Of a DNA stretch of 64,000 bases, positions 33,607 through 42,650 are shown one piece after another. This DNA is from an uncultured Oscillospiraceae bacterium. GTDB lineage: Bacteria > Bacillota > Clostridia > Oscillospirales > Oscillospiraceae. The notes below the pieces were generated by a model. The model did not search any database. It saw only the letters and a list, made by a program, of their open reading frames with translations, and was not told the origin of the DNA. The position numbers and the translations under genes were made by a program. The number at the start of each line of letters is the position of its first letter. Within the stretch, counting starts at the first letter, position 1. The stretch covers positions 1 to 64,000 of the forward strand of contig CANQFT010000008.1 in assembly GCA_947599925.1 (NCBI GenBank), in the 5' to 3' direction.

Positions 33607-34275
33607 TCAGCGGAATGTTTTTCCGTCCCGGTCCAGCACCTCAAGCCGCCGATAGGAGACATGGTCCGGCGAACAGCGGGGAAATTCGTCTGTAAGGGCT
33701 TTTACCAGTACAGATGGGTTGAGGCCGGGGTTTTGCGCTGCAAGGACGATGCGGAGGGCGGGTTTTCCGGCTGCGGTTTCTGTGAAGGTGTATTCCTTTA
33801 CAAGCGTTGGGATGTCGATGATGACCGCACCGGACTTGGCCTTTTTGGAGGGCTTTTCCACCGGCCAGCTCTTCCGGCTCAGAGCCTGGTTCCAGGCGTC
33901 CTTCAACTCCGCCAGGTCGCGGGAACAGTCCAGCTCCAGTTCATAGTCCAGCCAGAGGAGGTCTTTTATGCCGCGCTCTCCGGCGTAGCACTCCAGCACC
34001 CGGAGACCTTCGGGCAGGGCGGCGTTGAGGCGGGCGGGGACTTGGGCGCGGTCCACCCCCGGCAAGAGGCCAAATTCCAGGATCTCGCACCGGCTGGAGA
34101 AGCCAAGGGACAGGGGCAGGGCGATGGAGATGAAGGGGTGGGGGTTGAAGCCCTCGGTGTGCTTGATGGGGATGTCCGCCCGGACGAAGGCGCGCTGGAA
34201 GGTCCGCATCAGGTCCAGATGGGAGATAAACCGGGCCCGGCCCTCTTTGGCGAAGAGCAGTCTGTCCTTAGGCAT
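33607..34275 (-). CDS. TIGR03936 family, radical-SAM-linked protein (DUF2344)
   Basis: The 222-aa protein begins LLFAKEGRARFISHLDLMRTFQRA and contains HTEGFNPHP, both typical for TIGR03936. The family is always linked, or even fused, to the B12-binding radical SAM protein encoded directly upstream here. The start at 34275 overlaps that gene's stop by 8 bp. Biochemical role unknown; the nearby ribonuclease G gene often found with this pair is absent. Confidence 0.88.
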   Translation of the reverse strand: MPKDRLLFAKEGRARFISHLDLMRTFQRAFVRADIPIKHTEGFNPHPFISIALPLSLGFSSRCEILEFGLLPGVDRAQVPARLNAALPEGLRVLECYAGERGIKDLLWLDYELELDCSRDLAELKDAWNQALSRKSWPVEKPSKKAKSGAVIIDIPTLVKEYTFTETAAGKPALRIVLAAQNPGLNPSVLVKALTDEFPRCSPDHVSYRRLEVLDRDGKTFR

Positions 34276-36103
34276 CGCACTTCCCCCCCTCGCAGAATTG
34301 GTTGGCTCCGCAGCCGGAACAGCGCTTGCGGCAGTCGGGGGTGATGACGGCCTGGTAGGCCAGCCGGCGCTCCTGGGCGAAGAAGCGGCGGCTGACGCCC
34401 ACGCTGGTGACTTCCCAGGGGAATACCTCCTCCTCGCCCCGCTCCCGGTTGGCGTAGAAGTGGGGGTCCAGGCCACAGGCGGCAAAGGCGTCCAGCCAGC
34501 GTTGGAGGTCGAAATACTCGCTCCAGGCGTCGAACTTGGCCCCGTTTCGCCACGCCTCGTAGAGCACCGCGCCCAGCCGCCGGTCCCCGCGGGAGAGGAC
34601 GGCCTCCAGAAAGCTGGTGTCCGGGTCATGCCAGTTGTAGGTGATGTTCCGGTCCCGCATATTCTCCCGCAGCAGGGTCACACGGCGCATATACTCGGCC
34701 ATGTCCACCTGGGACTCCCACTGGAAGGCGGTGTGGGGTTTGGGGACAAAGCAGGCGGTGGAGACGGTGACGTGGATGCCCCGGCGCTGGTCGGCTCCGT
34801 ACTCCCGGCCCCAGGCCAGGACTTTCCTGGCCAGGTCCGCGATGCCCAGCACGTCCTGGTCGGTCTCTGTGGGCAGGCCCAGCATGAAGTAGAGCTTCAC
34901 GCTGGACCAGCCGCCGGAGAAGGCGGCGCGGCAGGACTGCTTCAGGTCCTCTTCGGTGACGTTTTTGTTGATGGCGTCCCGGAGGCGCTGGGTCCCGGCC
35001 TCCGGCGCGAAGGTCAGGCCGCTTTTGCGAACCGCCTGGAGCCGCCGCATCAGGCCCATGGAGAAGTTGTCCGCCCGCAACGACGGCAGAGACAGGCCGA
35101 TGTTCCGGGGCGCGCAGTAGTCCAAAAGGCCGTCGCACAGCTCCACAAGAGGGCGGTAATCGCTGGTGGAGAGGCTGGAGAGGGTCATCTCCTGGTAGCC
35201 GGAGTCCTTGCACGCGGCGATCCCCTGCTCCACCAGGAGCTTGGGGTCCTTGGCCCGGACGGGGCGGTAGGCGTAGCCCGCCTGACAGAAGCGGCAGCCC
35301 CGGATGCAGCCGCGAAAGACCTCCAGCATCACCCGGTCGTGGACGATCTCCGTGGAGGGGACGATGGTCTGGGTGGGGAAATAGGACGTGTTCAGGTCGG
35401 AGACGATCCGCTTCAACACGGGGAGCTTGACCCCGTGTTTCGGCGCGAGGGCCCGGATGGTGCCGTCGTCGTTGTAGGTCACGTCCACCAGGCTGGGCAC
35501 ATAGAGCCCCGGCACCTGGGCCAGCGCCTCCAACAGCCGGGCGCGGGGCCAGTGCTCCGCCTTGGCGCGCTGGAGGAGGCGGATGGTCTCCACCGTCACC
35601 TCCTCCCCTTCCCCCAGGGAGAACACGTCGATAAAGTCGCTCAAGGGCTCCGGGTCATAGCAACAGGTGCCGCCGGCGAGCACCAGAGGGTGGGTCTCGT
35701 TTCGGTCGGAACGGCGGACCGGGACCCCGGCCAGGTCCAGCATATTGAGGATGTTGGTGTAGGACAGCTCGTAGCCCACGGAGAAGGCGATGAGGTCAAA
35801 GCCGCCGATGGGGTCGCCGCTCTCCAGGCCGTAGAGGGGGATGGCGTTTTGGCGCAGCTGCTCCTCCATATCGCCCCAGGGCGCGAATACCCGCTCGCAC
35901 CAGACTTCGGGGATGCGGTTCATCACCCCGTAGAGGATACGCATACCCAGGTTGGACATACCGATCTCGTAGGTATCCGGGAAGCAAAACGCCACCCGGA
36001 AAGACACCTGGCTCTTGTCCTTCACCACCGCCCGGTACTCCCCGCCGGTATATCTGGCGGGTTTTTGCACCAGCGGCAGGATCCGCTCCAGTTCCTTGGT
36101 CAT
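34268..36103 (-). CDS. TIGR03960 family B12-binding-like radical SAM protein
   Basis: The 611-aa protein has an N-terminal cobalamin-binding-like fold (FPDTYEIGMSNLGMRILYG), the radical SAM motif CIRGCRFC (CxxxCxxC) in the middle, and a Cys-rich C-terminus (CRKRCSGCGANQFC). The family (TIGR03960) is conserved in Clostridia and other anaerobes; a role in RNA or ribosome modification has been suggested only by gene context. Own promoter at 36136-36164. It is translationally coupled to the TIGR03936 gene. Confidence 0.9.
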   Translation of the reverse strand: MTKELERILPLVQKPARYTGGEYRAVVKDKSQVSFRVAFCFPDTYEIGMSNLGMRILYGVMNRIPEVWCERVFAPWGDMEEQLRQNAIPLYGLESGDPIGGFDLIAFSVGYELSYTNILNMLDLAGVPVRRSDRNETHPLVLAGGTCCYDPEPLSDFIDVFSLGEGEEVTVETIRLLQRAKAEHWPRARLLEALAQVPGLYVPSLVDVTYNDDGTIRALAPKHGVKLPVLKRIVSDLNTSYFPTQTIVPSTEIVHDRVMLEVFRGCIRGCRFCQAGYAYRPVRAKDPKLLVEQGIAACKDSGYQEMTLSSLSTSDYRPLVELCDGLLDYCAPRNIGLSLPSLRADNFSMGLMRRLQAVRKSGLTFAPEAGTQRLRDAINKNVTEEDLKQSCRAAFSGGWSSVKLYFMLGLPTETDQDVLGIADLARKVLAWGREYGADQRRGIHVTVSTACFVPKPHTAFQWESQVDMAEYMRRVTLLRENMRDRNITYNWHDPDTSFLEAVLSRGDRRLGAVLYEAWRNGAKFDAWSEYFDLQRWLDAFAACGLDPHFYANRERGEEEVFPWEVTSVGVSRRFFAQERRLAYQAVITPDCRKRCSGCGANQFCEGGKCDA

Positions 36104-36135
36104 AGGGCCCTCCCAATTCTCTGTCGTAGACCATC

Positions 36136-36164
36136 AGTGTAACACACTTTGGCGCAAAAGGCAA
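36136..36164 (-). promoter_or_regulatory. Promoter of the TIGR03960-TIGR03936 pair
   Basis: TTGCCT (36164-36159) and TACACT (36141-36136) are 17 nt apart, about 33 nt before the start. Confidence 0.7.
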
Positions 36165-36214
36165 GAAACCGCCGGGGAAGCGGCTTCGGCGGAGAGGGGC
36201 GTTTGTAAACTTTT

Positions 36215-36274
36215 TTCGACAAGGGAATTTCCCACGATTTTGTGGTTGTAAAAAATGTCGAAATACTATATAAT
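36215..36274 (+). promoter_or_regulatory. Promoter of the CoA-dehydratase activator gene with two Spo0A-like boxes
   Basis: TTGTAA (36246-36251) and TATAAT (36269-36274) are 17 nt apart, 29 nt before the start codon. An exact Spo0A box TGTCGAA lies between them (36256-36262), and a second exact copy in reverse orientation lies upstream (36215-36221). A site between -35 and -10 would fit repression by Spo0A~P. Confidence 0.65.
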
Positions 36275-36302
36275 GTATAGCAACTTTCAGAGGGGTGACA
36301 GT

Positions 36303-39266
36303 ATGAGCCTACGCATTGGCATCGACATCGGCTCCACCACGGTGAAGGTGGTGGTTTTGGACGAGGACAACAAACTGCTGTTTCGCTCTTACGAGCGGCA
36401 TTACTCAAAGGCCAGAGAGCGCGCCTGCGAGACCCTGCGGGGCATCCAGGATATGCTCACCGGCCAGCAGGTCCATCTGGTCATCACCGGCTCGGCGGGT
36501 CTGGGCGTGGCCAAGGCCTGCCAGCTGGACTTTGTGCAAGAGGTATACGCCACCGCCGCGGCGGTGAACACCTTTATCCCCGACACCGACGCCGTGATCG
36601 AGCTGGGCGGCGAGGACGCCAAGATCATCTTCTTCGGCGGCGCGCTGGAGGAGCGGATGAACGGCTCCTGCGCCGGCGGCACGGGGGCTTTTATCGACCA
36701 GATGGCCACGCTGATGAACGTCACCGCCGACGAGCTGGACGCGCTGTCGCTCCAGCACCAGAAGATATACCCCATCGCGTCCCGCTGTGGGGTCTTTGCC
36801 AAGACGGACATCCAGCCCATCCTGAACCAAGGCGGGCGCAAAGAGGACGTGGCCGCGTCTATTTTTCAGGCGGTGGTGGACCAGACGGTGGGCGGGCTCA
36901 CCCAGGGCCGGGAACTGAAGGGCAAGATCGTCTTTTTGGGCGGGCCGCTCCACTTTTTGAAGGGGTTGCGGCAACGGTTCGTGGAGACTTTGAAGCTGGA
37001 CCAGGACCACGCCGTCTTTCCCGACGACGGCGACTGCTTCGCGGCCATCGGCGCGGCGCTGTGCGCCGGGGACTACCCGGCGCGGCTCTACGACCAGGTG
37101 TTCCGGCAGCTGGAGGAGTCGGTGGAGAGCGCCAATGTGGTGGACACCATGCCGCCGCTCTTTCAGGACCAGGCGGAGTACGACGCCTTTTTGGCCCGGC
37201 ACAACGCCTCCCAGCCGCCGGAGGTGGACCCGGCCACCTATGAGGGTCCCGCCTACCTGGGCATCGACGCGGGCTCTACCACCACAAAGATGGTGCTGAT
37301 CGACCCGCAAGGGGGATTGCTTTACACCTACTACCACTCCAATCTGGGAAACCCCGTGGCCATCGTATTGGAGCGGCTGAAAGAGATCTACAAGCTCTGC
37401 GGAACGCGCATCCAGATCAAGGGCGCCGCCGTCACCGGCTACGGCGAGGACCTGATCAAAAACGCGTTCCACTGTGACCTGGGGCTGGTGGAGACCATGG
37501 CCCACTACAAGGCCGCCGCCCACTTTAACCCCGATGTGGACTTTATCATCGACATCGGCGGCCAGGACATGAAGTGCTTTAAGATACGAAACGGCGCGGT
37601 GGACTCCATTATGCTCAACGAGGCCTGCTCCTCGGGCTGTGGGTCCTTTATCGAGACCTTCGCCAAGGCCATGGGGTACAACATCGCCGACTTCTCCAAG
37701 CTGGGGCTTTTGACCCGGCACCCGGTGAATCTGGGGTCCCGGTGTACGGTGTTTATGAACTCCAGCGTGAAGCAGGCCCAGAAGGACGGCGCCAGCGTGG
37801 AGGACATCTCCGCGGGGCTGTCCACCTCCATCGTGAAAAATGCCGTCTACAAGGTCATCCGGGCCGCCTCCGCTGACGATCTGGGCCAACACATCGTGGT
37901 CCAGGGCGGCACCTTCCTCAACGACGCCGTGCTCCGGGCCTTTGAACTGGAGCTGGGCAGGAACGTCACAAGGCCCACCATCGCCGGGCTCATGGGGGCC
38001 TTTGGCGCGGCGCTGGCGGCGCGGGACGCGGGGCTGGAGCGGTCCACCCTGCTCAGTGAGGAGGCGCTGGGGTCTTTCTCCCACAGCGCCAAGCCCGCCA
38101 CCTGCAACCTGTGCGCCAACCACTGCTCGCTAACGGTGAATCAATTTGACGGCGGACGGCGGTTCATCTCCGGCAACCGCTGTTCCAGGCCCCTGGGACA
38201 AGAGCGGGTGAAGCGGCCGGACCTGATGGCCTATAAATACGAAAGGCTCCGGGCCATGAACGGCGTGGGCGGCGGAGATGGGAGCCGCGGGCGCATCGGC
38301 ATCCCCTTTGGGCTGAATATGTACGAAAATCTGCCGTTCTGGTTCGCCTTTTTCACAAAGCTGAATTTTGAGGTGGTCCTGTCGCCGGAGTCCTCCCGGA
38401 AACTCTATTTGAGCGGCCAGCACACCATTCCCTCCGACACCGTGTGCTACCCCGCGAAGCTGATGCACGGCCATGTGGAGGCGCTGTGCCAGATGGGGGT
38501 GGACGCCATCTGGTACCCCTGCGCGTCCTACAATTTTGACGAAAAGACCAGCGACAACCACTACAACTGCCCGGTGGTGGCCTACTACCCGGAGCTCTTG
38601 GGGGCCAACGTGCCCATTCTGCGGCAGACGCGGTATCTGGACCCCTATGTGGGACTGCACCGGCCCAGGGACTTCGCCAAGCGCATGGCGCGGTTCATGG
38701 AGGAGACCTTCGCCGTGCCCCAAGAGGAGACCAGGGCCGCGGCCAAGGCCGCCTTCGCCGCCTACGACGATTACAAGGCGGCGGTCCGGGCCGAGGGGCA
38801 GCGGTACATACGCCAGGCCCAGGCCAAGGGCGAGCCCATCCTGGTGGTGGCCGGACGGCCCTACCACATCGACCCGGAGATCAACCACGGCATCAACGAC
38901 CTCATCACCTCCTTTGGCTTTACGCTGGTGACGGAGGACGCCGTGGCCGACCAGGGGCGGTACGAGCCCCGGAAGGTGCTCAACCAGTGGACCTTTCAGG
39001 CCAGGATGTACCAGGCGGCCCTGTATGTCTCCACTCAGCCGGACACCCAGCTGGTGCAGCTGGTGAGCTTTGGCTGCGGCACGGACGCCATCACCGGCGA
39101 CGAGATGCGCTCCATTCTGGAGAGCCACGGGAAGCTCTACACCCAGCTGAAGATCGACGATGTGAGCAATCTGGGCGCGGTGAAGATCCGCATCCGCTCG
39201 CTGATGGCGGCCATGGAGGCCCGCCGTGGGCGGGATCTGGCGGGAAAGGAGGCCCAAAATGGCTGA
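36303..39266 (+). CDS. Double-headed 2-hydroxyacyl-CoA dehydratase activator-like protein
   Basis: The 987-aa protein contains two BadF/HgdC-type ASKHA ATPase domains (about 1-270 with DIGSTTVK, and 315-590 with DAGSTTTK). Each keeps the two cluster cysteines with the 39-residue spacing known from HgdC: C123/C162 and C442/C481. A C-terminal DUF2229-like part follows, with a CxxCxxxC motif (C601, C604, C608) and C627. HgdC works as a homodimer sharing one [4Fe-4S] cluster; here one chain could form the pseudo-dimer. Such large proteins usually carry a dehydratase-like domain too; here that part is the next gene (8-bp overlap, own ribosome-binding site). Substrate unknown; start 36303 has AGAGGGG upstream. 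Confidence 0.9.
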   Translation: MSLRIGIDIGSTTVKVVVLDEDNKLLFRSYERHYSKARERACETLRGIQDMLTGQQVHLVITGSAGLGVAKACQLDFVQEVYATAAAVNTFIPDTDAVIELGGEDAKIIFFGGALEERMNGSCAGGTGAFIDQMATLMNVTADELDALSLQHQKIYPIASRCGVFAKTDIQPILNQGGRKEDVAASIFQAVVDQTVGGLTQGRELKGKIVFLGGPLHFLKGLRQRFVETLKLDQDHAVFPDDGDCFAAIGAALCAGDYPARLYDQVFRQLEESVESANVVDTMPPLFQDQAEYDAFLARHNASQPPEVDPATYEGPAYLGIDAGSTTTKMVLIDPQGGLLYTYYHSNLGNPVAIVLERLKEIYKLCGTRIQIKGAAVTGYGEDLIKNAFHCDLGLVETMAHYKAAAHFNPDVDFIIDIGGQDMKCFKIRNGAVDSIMLNEACSSGCGSFIETFAKAMGYNIADFSKLGLLTRHPVNLGSRCTVFMNSSVKQAQKDGASVEDISAGLSTSIVKNAVYKVIRAASADDLGQHIVVQGGTFLNDAVLRAFELELGRNVTRPTIAGLMGAFGAALAARDAGLERSTLLSEEALGSFSHSAKPATCNLCANHCSLTVNQFDGGRRFISGNRCSRPLGQERVKRPDLMAYKYERLRAMNGVGGGDGSRGRIGIPFGLNMYENLPFWFAFFTKLNFEVVLSPESSRKLYLSGQHTIPSDTVCYPAKLMHGHVEALCQMGVDAIWYPCASYNFDEKTSDNHYNCPVVAYYPELLGANVPILRQTRYLDPYVGLHRPRDFAKRMARFMEETFAVPQEETRAAAKAAFAAYDDYKAAVRAEGQRYIRQAQAKGEPILVVAGRPYHIDPEINHGINDLITSFGFTLVTEDAVADQGRYEPRKVLNQWTFQARMYQAALYVSTQPDTQLVQLVSFGCGTDAITGDEMRSILESHGKLYTQLKIDDVSNLGAVKIRIRSLMAAMEARRGRDLAGKEAQNG

Positions 39267-40560
39267 GCTCGTGTACGACAAGACGGGGCGGCTCCTTTTC
39301 ACCAAGGAGATGAAGGAGGAATACACCATCCTCATCCCCCAGATGCTCCCCATCCACTTCGGGATGTTCCGCAAGCTCCTGGAGCTGGACGGCTACCGGG
39401 TCATCCAGCTGAACAACTCCGGCAGGGCGGTGGTGGACGAGGGGCTCAAGTATGTCCACAACGACACCTGCTACCCCGCCCTGCTGGTCATTGGGCAGTT
39501 CATGGACGCCATCGAGCATTTCGGTCTGGACCCCCACAAGATCGCCCTGCTCATCACCCAGACCGGCGGCGGCTGCCGGGCCAGCAACTACATCCATCTG
39601 CTCCGCAAGGCCTTGGAGAAGGCGGGCATGGGCTACATCCCCGTCATCTCCCTGTCCTTCGGCATGGAGAAGAACCCCGGCTTCAAGTTGACGGTCAAGC
39701 TGCTGAGGCGGCTGGTATACGCCATGGTGTACGGCGATCTGATGATGTGGGTGGCAAACCAGGTGCGGCCCTACGAGGTCACAGAGGGCGACGCGGACCG
39801 GATGGTGGAGCGGTGGCTGGACAGGCTCATCGACGGCTTTGCCCACGGCAAGGGAATGACCCGGCCCCAGCTGCGGGTGAATTTCGACGCCATCATCGCC
39901 GACTTCGCCGCCATTCCCGTCCGGGACGAGAAGAAGGTCCGCGTGGGCATCGTGGGCGAGATCTATGTGAAGTTCTCCGCCCTGGGCAACAACGGCCTGG
40001 AGAAGTTCCTCCTCTCAGAAGGGGCGGAGCCGGTGGTGCCGGGGCTGACGGACTTTATGATCTTCAAGTTCTACAACCGGGTCGCCGACGTGGAACTCTA
40101 CGGCGGCAGCAGGTTGAAGCGGGCGGTCTGCAAGCTGGGGATGGGCTATATGGAGTCCTGCCAGAAGGACATGATCGGGGCCTTGGAGCGCTCCGGCCGG
40201 TTCCGGGCGCCGGGGACCTTCGCCAAACTGCACCAGCTGATCCAGGGCTATCTGGGCGACGGGAACAAGATGGGCGAGGGCTGGCTCCTCACCGCCGAGA
40301 TGCTGGAGCTCATCCACGCGGGAGTGCCCAACATCGTGTGCGCCCAACCCTTTGGGTGTCTGCCCAACCACATCGTGGGCAAGGGGATGATACGGCGGCT
40401 GAAGGACGACTACCCCTACTCCAACATCGTGGCCATCGACTACGACCCCAGCGCCACCCAGATCAACCAGGAAAACCGCATCAAGCTGATGCTGGCCAAC
40501 GCCAAGGCCCTGGCCAAAGAGACCGCCGGGCAAGGGGCTGTCCAGGAGGCGAAGGTGTAA
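39259..40560 (+). CDS. 2-hydroxyacyl-CoA dehydratase-like (HgdB/DUF2229-related) protein
   Basis: The 433-aa protein resembles the C-terminal third of the large clostridial activator/dehydratase fusions. It has cysteines likely to bind an iron-sulfur cluster in NDTCYPALL, GGGCRASNY and CAQPFGCLPNH. It starts 8 bp before the end of the activator gene with AAAGGAGG upstream, so this is a genuine two-gene arrangement rather than a frameshift. Together they may form an ATP-driven low-potential electron-transfer or dehydratase system; the substrate cannot be named. Confidence 0.85.
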   Translation: MAELVYDKTGRLLFTKEMKEEYTILIPQMLPIHFGMFRKLLELDGYRVIQLNNSGRAVVDEGLKYVHNDTCYPALLVIGQFMDAIEHFGLDPHKIALLITQTGGGCRASNYIHLLRKALEKAGMGYIPVISLSFGMEKNPGFKLTVKLLRRLVYAMVYGDLMMWVANQVRPYEVTEGDADRMVERWLDRLIDGFAHGKGMTRPQLRVNFDAIIADFAAIPVRDEKKVRVGIVGEIYVKFSALGNNGLEKFLLSEGAEPVVPGLTDFMIFKFYNRVADVELYGGSRLKRAVCKLGMGYMESCQKDMIGALERSGRFRAPGTFAKLHQLIQGYLGDGNKMGEGWLLTAEMLELIHAGVPNIVCAQPFGCLPNHIVGKGMIRRLKDDYPYSNIVAIDYDPSATQINQENRIKLMLANAKALAKETAGQGAVQEAKV

Positions 40561-41124
40561 ATGGAAGAGGCTTTACACCTGGTGGACGCCAGGGAGATGG
40601 CGCACTTTCAGGCCATGTCCCGGATCCACGCCCTGGGCTGGCGGGACACCTATGTGGGCCATGTGCCCCAGGACTATCTGGACAGGGAGATCACCGACGA
40701 CAGGTGGACAGATGTGTTCCGGGAAAACTACGAGGACCCGCAAAGCTGTAAAGGTCTGCTCCTTTACAGGGCAGACACCCCGGTGGCCTGCATCAGCTAC
40801 GGTCCGGCCCGAGCGGTGAACTACAACCCGGGCGAGGTCTGCCGGTTTGACAACCAGGGCTATGAGGGATACGGGGAGATCGCCTCTTTCTACACCCATC
40901 CGGCGGAGCGGAGCAAGGGCTATGGCGGTCTGCTGCTGGAGGAGGCTGTCCGGCGGCTCCACGCCCAGGGACGGGAGAAGGTCTTTGTCTTTGTTTTGCG
41001 GGAAAACGAGCGGGCCAGGCGGTTTTACGCCGCCCACGGCTTTGCCTGGGACGGCACCCACGCGGACATCCCATTCCCAGGCGGCACGGTCTGCGTGGAC
41101 CTGCGGTATGTGCGGGAAGGATAA
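40561..41124 (+). CDS. GNAT family N-acetyltransferase
   Basis: The 187-aa protein has the GNAT acetyl-CoA loop RSKGYGGLLLEEAVRRL and the late motif ENERARRFYAAHGF. The ATG follows directly after the stop of the dehydratase-like gene, so translation is probably coupled. Substrate unknown; many such genes in Clostridia are annotated as ribosomal-protein or antibiotic acetyltransferases without evidence. Confidence 0.88.
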   Translation: MEEALHLVDAREMAHFQAMSRIHALGWRDTYVGHVPQDYLDREITDDRWTDVFRENYEDPQSCKGLLLYRADTPVACISYGPARAVNYNPGEVCRFDNQGYEGYGEIASFYTHPAERSKGYGGLLLEEAVRRLHAQGREKVFVFVLRENERARRFYAAHGFAWDGTHADIPFPGGTVCVDLRYVREG

Positions 41125-41198
41125 GGCGGGACGCACGCCGGGAGAAGCGCGGGCTGAGCGCGCGGAAAAGGAAACCCAAGGAAAGGAAATAAGAGATA

Positions 41199-42596
41199 AT
41201 GGAAGAAAAAGGAAACGCACAGGAAAATAAGATGGGCGTGATGCCGGTCAGGAAGTTGGTTTTGGTCATGTCCTGGCCCATGATGCTCTCCATGCTGGTC
41301 CAGGCCCTCTACAACATCGTAGACGGGGTCTTCGTGGCCCAGTACGCCAGCCCCGACGCTTTTTTGGCCCTGGGGTACGCCTTCCCCGTCCAGAGTTTGA
41401 TGATCGCCATCTGCGCCGGGACCGGCGTGGGGGTCAACGCCATCCTGGCCCGGCGGCTGGGGGAGAAAAAGCAGGCGGAGGCCGCGGAGGTCGCCACACA
41501 CAGCTACTTCATCTACCTGTGCATCTGGGTGCTGTTCGCCCTGTTCGGCCTGTTTCTGGCCAAGCCCTTCATCGGCCTGTACGCCAAGGACAACGCCGTG
41601 GTGCTGGCCGGTGGCGCCAGCTATCTGCAGATCGTGGCCATCGGCTCCATCGGAATGTGTATGCAGTTCTCCGCCGAGCGGATCCTCCAGGCTTCGGGCA
41701 ACTCCATGGCCTGTATGTTCATCCAGGGCGCGGGGGCGCTGTTTAACATCATCTTCGACCCCCTGCTCATCGCCGGGATCGGCCCCTTCCCCAAGATGGG
41801 GATCGCCGGAGCGGCGGTGGCCACCATCGGCGGGCAGTTTTTGGGCATGGCGCTGGGCCTGATCTTGGTAAAGCGCAACAAGGTCGTGCCCTTCCGCTTC
41901 CGGGATTTCCGATTCAAGGGCCGGATCGTGGGGAACATCTACCGCATCGGCCTGCCCTCCATCGCCATGCAGTCGCTGACCACGGTGATGGTCTCCATCA
42001 TGAACCTGCTCCTCCAGGAGATCAGCGACGCCCACGTCTTTGTGCTGACGGCCTATTTCAAGATACAGTCCTTTGTGTTCATGCCGGTTTTCGGGCTGAA
42101 CAACGGCGTCATCCCCATCGTCAGCTACAACTACGGCGCCAGAGAGCCCGACCGCATCCGTCAGGCGGTGCGCTTCTCCCTCAAGCTGTCTCTGGCCATC
42201 CTGTGCTTCGGTCTGCTCCTGTTCTGGACCATCCCCGGTCCCCTGCTCTCCGTGTTCAAGACCACCGACGCGGCCCAGGCCACCTCCTCCCTGTCCTTCT
42301 CCCAGGTGCTGGCGGTGGGGGTGCCCGCCCTGCGGGTCATCAGCCTGTCCTTCCCCATCGCCGCGGTTGCCATCATCCTCATCGGCGTGTTCCAGGCCAT
42401 GGGGACCCCTGTTTTGAGCCTGTTTTGCTCCCTGGCCCGGACGCTGATCGTCCTTCTGCCCACCGCGGCGCTGTTCACCTTCCTCTACCCCGCCGGCGTC
42501 TGGGCCGCCTTCCCCATCGCGGAGGGGCTGTCGCTGATCGTGGCGGTGTATTTCTACCAGACCCGCACAAAATCCCGCATCGCCTCTCTGGAGTGA
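41199..42596 (+). CDS. MATE family efflux transporter
   Basis: The 465-aa protein has about twelve membrane helices and the MATE pattern: PMMLSMLVQALYNIVDGVFV at the start and the repeat half with GLPSIAMQSLTTVMVS. It most likely exports cationic compounds by Na+ or H+ antiport. AAGGAAAT lies upstream. Neighbouring genes do not reveal its substrate. Confidence 0.93.
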   Translation: MEEKGNAQENKMGVMPVRKLVLVMSWPMMLSMLVQALYNIVDGVFVAQYASPDAFLALGYAFPVQSLMIAICAGTGVGVNAILARRLGEKKQAEAAEVATHSYFIYLCIWVLFALFGLFLAKPFIGLYAKDNAVVLAGGASYLQIVAIGSIGMCMQFSAERILQASGNSMACMFIQGAGALFNIIFDPLLIAGIGPFPKMGIAGAAVATIGGQFLGMALGLILVKRNKVVPFRFRDFRFKGRIVGNIYRIGLPSIAMQSLTTVMVSIMNLLLQEISDAHVFVLTAYFKIQSFVFMPVFGLNNGVIPIVSYNYGAREPDRIRQAVRFSLKLSLAILCFGLLLFWTIPGPLLSVFKTTDAAQATSSLSFSQVLAVGVPALRVISLSFPIAAVAIILIGVFQAMGTPVLSLFCSLARTLIVLLPTAALFTFLYPAGVWAAFPIAEGLSLIVAVYFYQTRTKSRIASLE

Positions 42597-42650
42597 CAAA
42601 TTTCGCGAAGCGGGCGGTGTATTTTTGAAAAGAAAAGGATGTGTTTTTCC

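Noticed and set aside
36405-38123. Long open frame antisense to the activator gene (about 570 codons)
   Set aside because: It lacks a ribosome-binding site and protein-like composition; high G+C with strong third-position bias creates long antisense frames all over the window.
39226-39270. Possible frameshift splitting one large activator/dehydratase protein
   Set aside because: The second gene has its own AAAGGAGG and ATG, and its conserved start fits; an 8-bp overlap is normal coupling here.
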